Of a DNA stretch of 64,000 nt, positions 12,101 to 20,200 are shown one piece after another. Under the pieces are notes generated by a model. It was not told where the DNA came from, did not search any database, and worked only from the letters and a program-made list of their open reading frames with translations. Numbering within the stretch: the stretch's first letter is position 1; every line of letters begins with the position of its first letter. Position numbers and translations under genes: made by a program. Source of the stretch: Flabesymbios commensalis (lineage: Eukaryota; Annelida; Polychaeta; Terebellida; Flabelligeridae); NCBI GenBank assembly GCA_964017125.1, contig OZ024902.1, forward strand, positions 37,633,626 through 37,697,625. The letters are read 5' to 3'.

Positions 12101-12944
12101 GACAACATAGGGATGCAGCAATAACTGTAAATATTGATTCATGACATCCCAGGGATGTAATAATAGGAAATTGATTCATGACATCCCTTGGATGCAGTAA
12201 TTGTAAATAACGATCCATGACATCCCTGGGATGCAGGAATTGAGGCCCTAAATATTGATTCATGACATCCCTGGGATGCAGTAATTGTAGAAATTGATTT
12301 CTCGACATCCATGGGATGCAGTTATTGTAAATATTGATTCATGACATCCCTGGGATGCATTTTTTATAAATATTGATTCATGACATCCCTGGGATGCAGT
12401 AATTGTAGAAATTGATTTCTCGACATCCATGGGATGCAGTAATTGTAAATATTAATTCATGACATCCCTGGGATGCAGTAATTGTGAAATGTATTAAAAT
12501 GAGTATGAATGACATAATTTAAACATAATAGGCCTACTTAAAAGAAATAAGCAGCTACTGTCCTACATATTGATATATTAATATAAAATAACTCACAAAG
12601 ATAATAAATTATTGTAACAACCCTAGAGTCTAGGCCTAGTCTGCTCTAGCCTACGGCAGAGCATGTAATGATGTATTGGAAGTAATGACATCCCTGGGAT
12701 GCAATATATTGTAGGGTTATAACTATAGAATATTATTATTTCTGAAATGGCAAATTCACTACAAAGTTTTAATCGGCTTGTGTGTTTATTAAATATAAAC
12801 AATTAACTGTTTAATGACAGGGTCTGTACCTTGATTCACGTATGTTTTATCTATATGATAAGACACAAACTTCACGATAAACTCATCTTCGTTTGCCCTA
12901 ACAGCGCTATCACATTCGTCCTGTGTATCAAAAATTAAACTCAT
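3119..12944 (-). CDS. CARF-like / MULE-transposase-like / SWIM zinc-finger gene, about 19 exons
   Basis: Exons on the minus strand: 12830-12944, 11210-11367, 10663-10773, 10309-10452, 9643-9942, 9297-9543, 8916-9068, 7702-7940, 7190-7366, 6156-7004, 5715-5794, 5557-5620, 5013-5092, 4836-4884, 4673-4737, 3922-3987, 3752-3810, 3308-3372, 3119-3185, about 1,030 codons. Most junctions are GT-AG with matching phase; the acceptor at 9942 is AAG. An in-frame TAA precedes the ATG at 12,942-12,944. The domain order is a CARF-type N-terminus, a DDE transposase-like core and a SWIM finger, an arrangement I recall from transposase-derived animal proteins. Its function is probably DNA binding; whether it is an active transposase or a domesticated host protein is unknown. 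Two exons (7190-7366, 6156-7004) are each one base too long for the flanking phases, so this copy is either decaying or miscalled. Confidence 0.7.
4836..6175 (-). repeat. Tandem duplication of a two-exon cassette inside the minus-strand gene
   Basis: Exon pairs 5715-5794 / 5557-5620 and 5013-5092 / 4836-4884 lie in duplicated segments offset by about 702 bp; introns match as well as exons. Exons 5013-5092 and 5715-5794 are nearly identical (ITEVSVPNDTQTAPQEID versus ITEVPV at the same place). The partner exons share only their first codons (TAHD / TSHD) and then diverge. Both copies keep splice sites and phase. A further 31-bp duplication around 4,978-5,035 repeats the donor region of the 5,013 exon. 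Confidence 0.75.
6156..7004 (-). CDS. SWIM zinc-finger exon with an A8 frameshift
   Basis: The exon follows the acceptor TTTCACAG. The finger is visible in VEFGNEEKLPHCTCKDWNK and LLPCKHICAVLKH: C-x-C, then C-x-H, as in SWIM domains that often follow MULE cores. A basic, lysine-rich tail follows (KKRPEIIIEKKQKK). The frame then meets a run of eight A (plus-strand T8 near 6,394-6,401) and stops at KKTTR. With seven A the protein would continue LLGEAKDHVPLEDG and a basic GRPKKK patch to the donor at 6,156, as neighbouring phases require. Confidence 0.7.
7190..7366 (-). CDS. Exon of the MULE-like gene with an apparent +1 frameshift
   Basis: It opens RWAYRYR and continues TINTNNGLERQNETLKYTYL, the asparagine-rich block that follows the transposase core in this family. 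Near its end the main frame reaches TGA (KGLLS stop), while the frame shifted by one base reads FPDSIRK and then joins YMQLNIKLS of the next exon across a canonical GTAAGT donor. The exon is 177 nt where 176 would preserve phase. The simplest reading is one extra base around 7,205-7,210. Confidence 0.6.
7702..9942 (-). CDS. MULE-transposase-like core exons
   Basis: Exons 9643-9942, 9297-9543, 8916-9068 and 7702-7940. Recognisable blocks in order are VTEMKRHITTFVKQLF and RYYPSDTDIRNYM (linker typical of this family), LLLDATYRTTRYALPLFFL (first catalytic-type Asp), GFFVVEHEDT, FMVDFSRAEIQSIENVWPG (second Asp) and LLCEFHREKAWVEW (C-x2-H block found between the second Asp and the Glu in MULE/hAT-like RNase H folds). 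WLPEIE then joins RWAYRYR in the next exon. The donor of 9297-9543 (GTACTA) is weak but gives the correct phase and an uninterrupted family-like protein. Confidence 0.7.
8126..8635. mobile_element. Foldback / MITE-like element in an intron of the MULE-like gene
   Basis: Nested inverted repeats: the stretch with TTTGCATATGAAGATCG and ACGAGTGGGT near 8,130-8,185 recurs inverted at 8,555-8,603. A second pair, around CTCGTATCCTCCCTATA at 8,280 and TATAGGGAGGATACGAG at 8,532, lies inside. GGGCCCCGTTTTA marks 8,189 and, inverted, 8,403 and 8,617. No coding potential. Confidence 0.6.
10309..12944 (-). CDS. CARF-like N-terminal exons of the minus-strand gene
   Basis: Four exons (12830-12944, 11210-11367, 10663-10773, 10309-10452) encode the DNA-binding-like part. 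Visible blocks are EFIVKFVSYHIDKTY, LYWQHAGGK, FDGTPFIFAGRKVFQCHQG, KKRRMVQVSKKLDCPATI and HVGHPVVND. The pattern of an aromatic-rich block, then FDG-PF, then C-x-HG, then a basic KKxDCPA block is what I know from the calcium-responsive transcription factor (CARF) domain and invertebrate relatives. For the 11,210 exon, the acceptor after 11,367 (GATCCAG) fits the phase of exon 1; the stronger-looking TTTCTAG at 11,385 does not. Confidence 0.65.
11508..11704 (+). repeat. GACGTC-hairpin repeat, copy 1
   Basis: Starts with the hairpin GTCTTTAGACGTCAGAATC, a loop, and its inverted partner ending GTCTAAAGAC, followed by an AT-rich tail ending GTAAGGGTTAA. Copies recur at 30,212-30,402 and 47,012-47,231 with matching tails (TTCAAATGAA, TATGATGATTTC-like). 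Probably a short non-autonomous element. Confidence 0.6.
11870..12490. repeat. Intronic minisatellite, core CATCCCTGGGATG
   Basis: About fourteen units of roughly 40 bp built on GATTCATGACATCCCTGGGATG followed by an AGTAATTGTAAATA-type spacer lie in the first intron of the minus-strand gene. The core is itself palindromic. A block of several units at 11,891 recurs at 12,175, giving a 284-bp higher-order repeat. Isolated copies occur at 12,687, 14,571 and 14,781. Confidence 0.85.
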
Positions 12945-15788
12945 AATTGCCTGGAGTTCTTAGCATAAAACTTAGTATCTTGATGAAACAGCTATTTTTT
13001 TAATTTTGGGTTGAAATTCTTTTCTTTGTGACCACTAACATTCCTAACATTTTGCTAGAGCATGTTCAGAACTGAATGTAATTCAGTTTGGCGGGAAATT
13101 TGGCATAGGGGAGGACGGGGAGAGCTGGGACATCTCTGATAATGTCGGTTTTTTTCAACCAAAAAGCTCAGAATTAGTTTTTAAAAATTATGTCACGTCA
13201 ATTTAGATGCATTCAACACATATCTCCAGAATCAAATATTAGTAGAGCCTACGGTGACAAAACTTAGATTCTACGTAAATGTATCACACAAAGCATGGTC
13301 AAGTTGAATTACCAACACTGACCTGCAAAAGGCAGTATCTGCTTACTTTACCAGTAATTTTAAGCGGATAATGCATTTTGGGTTTGCAAGGGTTTGCACG
13401 GCAAAACTGTGGTAACTATATAGGCTTATGGTAAACCATGGTAAACATAGGCCTATGCTACATGTTTGTATCCTGGGCGTATGTTTTTGAATATTTTTTT
13501 GCTAAAGTTAGACAACCAAGAAGATATGTCATTATGATATGGGTGAAATCTTTATTAAATGTAGATATATAGGCCTGATAGTAGGCCTACCAAGTATAGG
13601 CCTAACTACATTAGATTATATGCATATGTTCATAAGTAATTAAGGCTCAGGTTTATATAGGTCTATCACATATCTTGTTATAATGATATTGGCAGAAGAG
13701 GGTAAATCGATCTGCAAAATTGAATTATTTAATACATATAAATAAGTAGCTACATAGGCCTAGTGCAATAAGTAAACAAATATATCACAGTGGGTGCACG
13801 TACGACGATCTCATTTATTGAAAGTATACACGTGATTAAATACATTAAATACATATTGTGATTAAATACATCACATCAAAATCTTAAGTGTTCTACTGCA
13901 AAAGATTTAGGCACCAGGTGGATGTGTATGTAATAAAGCTTCAAATCCCGTTTATATGATGTACTTGAAATTGCTATTGTGCATTAATCATGCAGCTATC
14001 TGAAACAGTAAAACACAAAATGGAATACGTCAAATAGGCCCAAATAAAGCAAAATTATCTTGTTTAAAACACATGTCTTAGTCGTAACTAAACCTACTCT
14101 ATAATTTTTTGTAAAGTAACATAAAAAACAACCCGTTTTAACGTGGATATGAGTTTGCAATAACGCTGCAACATTTCTAACCATAGGCTTATGTACAACG
14201 TACGGCGCATCGACGTTGTATTTCCGACGTTGTTTTAACAAGAGAAAATATGACATTGAGACAACTTTTTCTTTCAACGTCGTTTCAACATCATTTTGCC
14301 ATTTTTCAAGGTTGAAACATTTAAAGTGATTTTTTTAACAATGATTAGGGTTAAGCACCCCTAAAAAAAATTAAGTAACAAGAAAAAACAACAATGAGTA
14401 GGGTTTCAATCCACCATTTGTGCATATATATAATATGCATTGACTTGATCCAGGATTTTTTTTAAGATGATATGACATGTATATAGGCCTAAGCTTACTG
14501 CCTCAAGTCTCCCCCACATAGCAGTCACAGCTGTTCATCCTAGCCTCACCAATCATAGGCCTACATCTCTACATCCCTGGGATGTTACATCTAGTAAATG
14601 GTCATGTGTCACATCATGGGATGCGACATCCTTTCGGCGTCTCTTATTTAGTGCTTAAGGTAAATAAGAGACGGCCAAGGGATGCCATGGATGTTATAGA
14701 CTCTAAATGACTATTTGGGCAATAATCGAATATGTCCTCGCGATTTAATGTAAGTGCGTCTGTGATTGGCCATACATTGGTACATCCCGGGGATGTAATA
14801 TCCTTCCGGGTTAATCCCCCCAAACCCCCTTTCCCCCCCCTTTGGTCCGCCAGTAGATTTTGATGCACGTTGGGCAAGACACGATGTTTGTTTGCTGTTT
14901 GGCATAGCTAGCCCTAAAAGCAGGCTACTCGGGCCTTTCTATAATGATTTATTTGTTTCTTTGTAATTAATACATATTTAGTCAGTGCATGCTGATTTAG
15001 AAAGAGAAAAAAAGACTTGGCTGAAACTGGTTTGAGTGGAGAGAAGTGGTGTACCACCTAGCGAGTAACGGCGGACGGCCCAATACGGTGTTTAGACTAC
15101 TTGTGGCACAGACGTAGTGTATATACAGGTCAGTGACTTGTAGCGTATCTACTATGACTGCGAAATTAGATTCACTAGATGTCACTAGAGTCACCAAATG
15201 AAATGGTTTTTCATTTTAAATAAGTTTTGTAATCAATTGATATCGTTAATAAAAAAGAATCTGTTGTGGATTTAATAAGGTGCGAGTGATAATTGTGCTC
15301 GACACGATAACAGTTAGCCCAACACCCCCCCCCCCCGTTTTAACACCCCTCGATCAAAGCGCAAGGTGATGACATATCGAATGCATTTAATACAAATCAT
15401 TTTAATTATATAAATATAAGCTGATGTTTATTATACACCAATTTTCATAAGCATATATAGATCTATATATATATTACTTAATTGTCAACCTTTATTTGAC
15501 CGATTTAAAATGTATTGGACCTAGTAGTCTATATGGTAATGTTAATTAATTGCAATGACATAAAATAGAGGATAGAATATCGAGCAAATATCATCCGAAA
15601 AATACGTTGTGGTGATCATAGGACCATAATACCATTGTCAGCGTGATCGGTACCCTGCGTGATGATCGATCCGTGTGGGATAATTAAACATTACCAAAAT
15701 AAACAATTGGTTTTATTATACATAATATTTTATATATTTTATTTTATACATACGAATTTTTTTATTGTGATCATAAGATTATCCTATG
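12945..15788. other. Intergenic region, no gene recognised
   Basis: AT-rich sequence with frequent AGGCCTA motifs, scattered CATCCCTGGGATG cores and homopolymer runs. Open frames here are short and have no recognisable motif. It probably holds upstream sequence of the minus-strand gene that starts at 12,944. Confidence 0.5.
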
Positions 15789-15885
15789 CTAGCAAACACG
15801 ATACATCAACCCACTGTTGGTCTAAGGTTGGGCTAATGTCGTAGACTGTGGGCCAGCATTGGGTTGATGTGTCGTGTCTGTTGAG
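15789..15885. mobile_element. CCCAGCAAACAC hairpin family, copy
   Basis: Imperfect palindrome from CTAGCAAACACGA to TCGTGTCTGTTGAG, with inner ATCAACCCA / TGGGTTGAT arms and a GTCGTAGAC centre. Members of this family occur at several other places in the window. Confidence 0.7.
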
Positions 15886-16181
15886 ATGCCACACATCGTG
15901 TGCATGGCGTGATCACATCACAGAGGTGCGTAATCCGATACGGTATGCTTTGACGCAATAACAGTTAAACTTTTCGGACTATTAGCAATCTGCATGGTGT
16001 GATCCTCGCGAGGCGTGATTGGTAATAAATGACAATCGAGAGTGTGATTTACGTGGCGTGGGACTGTGAGTTATGATCTTCAATTGCACTTGTGTATTTC
16101 TAATCATCAACAAAATAAATAGGCTAATATATTTTTTTTATTGCATTTTATTAAAATTATCAGATATTGACAGTTGATCGG

Positions 16182-16936
16182 CTATTGACAGTTGCAACGA
16201 CATGTAAACCACAGCGTTATTGCCGCTTCTTTAGACATGCACACCTGTAAGACAAAAATAAGAAAACAATTTTCTACTTTCCTTTCTTTAAAAGTCAATT
16301 ATTATTAAAAATTATGCAAATAAAATATATTTATATTTATTCACCCCTCCATTAGTCCACAATTCCCAATGCCTTTTATTGGCCGGTTTCAGTCGATTTG
16401 GCCGGTTTCGTGGAAAAGATGTAGCCTACCGCTAATAGGCCTATATGGGATAGGCCTAAGCAGTTTTTAATATCATGGTGACAAGGTCCTATAATTTGAC
16501 GAAAAAATATTTAAAGGTGGCCGCGCCATGTATGACCCGAATATTTTTCTGAACTTTATGAAAAAGTGATGCAGCTTATAGGAATTAATACTTGTAGGCC
16601 TATCCAGTATGTTGAGCATCAAATGAATTGAAAATGCGGTTTTGTAGATCAGGGTGACAGGGTAGTCTATCTATAGCCTAGACATATGGATGAGAGGCGT
16701 CGGACAAAACCATACAAAAACAAAAGGCCTACAATAGGCCTACAAAAGTAGGCCTATTGGAGCCTATAGATTATCACCATGGTACCTGAAATTATAGAAT
16801 CCCTGACATACATTTCGAACTATGCAGAACCGTCACTGACCGTTGAAAATATGTCTCCGTCTCTATCGTAAATTCTGGCTGTCAGTGAAAGAGCCGTGAG
16901 AAAACTGTTGCACAGGGTGAGGCTAGGCTGAGACAT
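16182..16936 (-). CDS. Compact two-exon small gene, divergent from PRXL2C
   Basis: Exon 1 is 16,841-16,936 (ATG, 32 codons, starting MSQPSLTLCNSF and ending at the donor ACG/GTCAGT). Exon 2 is 16,182-16,244 after a strong polypyrimidine tract and TTACAG, continuing in the same phase for 20 codons to TAG. Two AATAAA signals follow (minus strand, 16,147-16,152 and 16,137-16,142). The product would be 52 residues with several cysteines near the end. I recognise no family. It may equally be a promoter-upstream non-coding transcript with a chance frame; splice sites, phase and polyadenylation signals make a real transcript plausible. Confidence 0.4.
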
Positions 16937-17264
16937 AATTAGCGCTGACCTGCCCGCGCTCGCCCAGAGCCGCTGTTTACTTGGCTACGACATGATGTGG
17001 CATGTCATTTTTGACAGTCTGAGCAGATGGAACAAAATAAGGCTGCAGGGAGCAAGCGGCGGGATACCATGTCAGTAGTCCCATCCATGACCCATTGCAT
17101 TCTGGGCAAGCCAGATCAATTTAGGTAGGCTACAGTCAGTAGCTACAGTGACCGAGTAAGAACAATCTTTAAAATTTAGGCAGAGCTGCTGATCATAGGT
17201 TGTCAAAGGCTTATTCGTCAGACGGCGCTGATCAGATCGTGGAGGCAACAGTGTAAACAACAAA
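16937..17264. promoter_or_regulatory. Putative bidirectional promoter between the small gene and PRXL2C
   Basis: The 328 bp between two divergent ATGs are more GC-rich than the surroundings and contain several CpG (CGCGCTCGCCC-type near 16,955), which suits a TATA-less promoter. Inference from position and composition only. Confidence 0.4.
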
Positions 17265-20200
17265 ATGGCTGACGATGAACGGGAACCCATGCAAGATGTC
17301 ACCATTGATTTATCAATTTCTCGGGACGCTATACCAAAATGTGTTGAAAAAACTATAGACTTGACAGAAATAAATAATTTGCCCGTGTATGACCAAGAAG
17401 GAAATATCATTTGTTTTGGTGAATTGTATAAAAAACAAACAACAATCGTTGTGTTTTTACGGGTAAGTTTTTTTAAAACAGAAACTTTTTCTCCGTTAGA
17501 CCTAGCCCTGGAAGCAGGCTGTCCGAGCCTTCCGTCGGTCGCTCTTAGGCTAGTTAGCAAACGGCACCCTACTCAACGTGTTAGTGAAGGAGAGATCCTT
17601 TTAACGGCATACTATCGGATTAGCCCACCAGGGCAGGGGCTATGGGATAGGCTAGCCTGTACTGTAGGCACTTGACAATGAAATATAATATAACTTTTTT
17701 ATTAACTCTGCTTGATTAATTTTATTCTACACTGTAGTGTAGTACAGGGTCTTACGATTTTAAAAAGACCTCATTTTTCAAACACGGATAAGAAATAAAA
17801 AAGTTACAGCTAAAAATGTATTTTGAAACAGGCTTTTTTTTGTGTATGACAACATAGATATAGGTCTACTCGCCGTCAAATTAACCAGGATCGCATGATT
17901 TTCGGGGATTTCTCCGTCAATTCTAAACCGATATTCTTCAAATTTTGCAAAGGGTATTTTCTATTCAAATCCTAACATGGCGAATGGTCTAACTTTTGAA
18001 AAATTAAATATTATTTTGCGAAATTTTAACCCCTGTTAGGATATTAAAAGAAAATGGCCTCTGAAAAATTTCAAGGAAATCGGCTCAAAATAGACGGAGC
18101 AATTGCAGAAAATCATGCGATCCTGGTTGATCATTTTTAATTTGACGGCGTCATTGAGACACATTGAAATAAAATTGTGATTTTTTAGTGTTTTTTTATG
18201 GTCAGCACTGTACTGAAATGCTGTAACTGCTCCAAAAATGTTCAAATTTAGCACAGTGATAGCTATAACTGTATAAAAAACAGGAACAATATGCTTTTTA
18301 TTTTTTTTAAATATATCAAATAGTTTTTGGGATATTGTAATTTTCTCCTATGCAAATTTGCCTTTTCTACGGTATTGTTAAGAACCGCAGAATTTTTGCA
18401 AGAAAAAGGCTCTTTTTCAATAAAAATGAAAAAACATCACAACTTTTCCTAAAATTAACAATTGATACTTTTTCAAATTTAAATATATAATTACCTCACA
18501 TTTTTAGGTTTGGTAAATATCATGGAACGTGGTTGCACATTTAATAATTTTTTTCGGTGACCTTGACCTTCAATAATGTCAGTGAAAGGTCAATATCAAA
18601 TGTAAAAAAAAAGCTAAATTTTACTTTACGCCAATTTTTTGTGGCCTCAAAAAAAGTATCTGCTACCCCATTGATTCTCATAAAATTTTACAGGCATGTT
18701 TGAAAATATATGGGTCAAATCGCCTGGAAATGTACCAGGGTTCCCCACAGTACTGGCAGAGCCGGTTGCCCGACCAGATGCATTTAATACCGACCAGCAT
18801 GTAAAAGGTGTCATCCGGCTGTCATCAAGATAGTAGATTTGCCAAAATAGTCTGTCACCCTGTGTAGTTTTAGCGGTTAGAGAGAGCGCACTTCCCCCCC
18901 TCATTGCCGTCACTTGTTGCGTCAGCTGGCGTGGCAGTGTTCACACTTCTGCGACGCTGGGCCAACCTCCAGCCAGCCCTGGTCAAACACTGCTGGTGTA
19001 TGCCTACACAACTATACACATGTTGTAGGCCTACACGCCAGTCTGGTGACCACTTCCGCCAGTGGCCCAACATTCAAACAACCCTCAACAAAATGTGGCT
19101 GACCCTCCCCCCCTCATCCATTGTGCACGAGATACACGGACCCTGAAACAAAATTCATTTAATTTTGGCCAGCGTTGGACATTGGACCAACAATTAGATT
19201 AAGCTGATATTGGTCATGTTTACTGGATTATTCCTGCCTTAGACATAGTTTTGACAATGCCGTGCTAATGAACATCTTGTACATCATAGGTCCTCACTGT
19301 GTAGGCCTACATGGTTAGCCCCACCCAATAACACAGAACGCTGGTCTAACATAATACAACTAGATTGATATGCCCAGAAAGTGTGATAAGCATAGTTTGG
19401 GCAATGCCTTGCCCCCACATCCTTTGTTCTTCCCCAGTGAACGTTGCGGTTAAACTTGCTGTTAAACATAGCCTCACAGCTAGCTGCTCATGCAAATTTT
19501 TGACAATTATTTGCAAAACAAAATATCAAAGCAGCTGAAGGTAAATCATAAGCATTCCTATTATGCATGCGTTCAGAGATGGCATGATGTACTTTGAGGT
19601 GTCTTAATTAAAAAAATATTTGATTTTTGTTATCGCGCGCGCGCACAAAAGTAAACACTTTATTATACTGCTCGCGCGCGCTAAGTTAAGATTTTTAAGA
19701 GAACATCCAGATGATTTTTTTTTCTGTGGGGAACCCTGATGTACAATTGCCCAATAATGTGGTCGTAAGTATTATACTGGCCTAAGCTTTACTGATGAGT
19801 AATATATTTCTTATTCAAATGAGTAATATATTTCTTATTCAAACACCTAACTATATTCGATAGATATCTAGCTTGATAAAAATGTATAGGTTTCACTGTG
19901 TTTCACGACTCGTCGGTGCTTATTTTCAGTCAGACAGTGTCATATATGGGTCCAAATAACTCACTTTTAACCTTTAGACGACCCTTCAAAAGTTTTTAAC
20001 AAATATTCAGGTTTGATATATAATATTTTTGTTACTTTCCATAGTTGCTACATATATAAGGTATTCAAAAAATAAATGAAAGCTGCACAAAACATATTTT
20101 GGGATGGCTACTGGATGTATACCACCTTTGAAAATTTGTTTGTGATGTGCCTAACAAATACATTATGGTGTATACTGCGATGAAGAAATAACATAAGAGA

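Noticed and set aside
11888-12308. Open frames encoding repeated HPRDVM-type peptides
   Set aside because: They are translations of the intronic minisatellite.
11870-12490. CRISPR-like regular repeat spacing
   Set aside because: Spacers are themselves repetitive and the host is an animal, so this is a minisatellite.
17072-17560. 162-codon minus-strand frame over PRXL2C exon 1
   Set aside because: Antisense to the confirmed coding exon and without a recognisable motif.
19284-19469. Short frames within the 1-kb transposon in PRXL2C intron 1
   Set aside because: Too short, no motif, and overlapping frames on both strands typical of chance.
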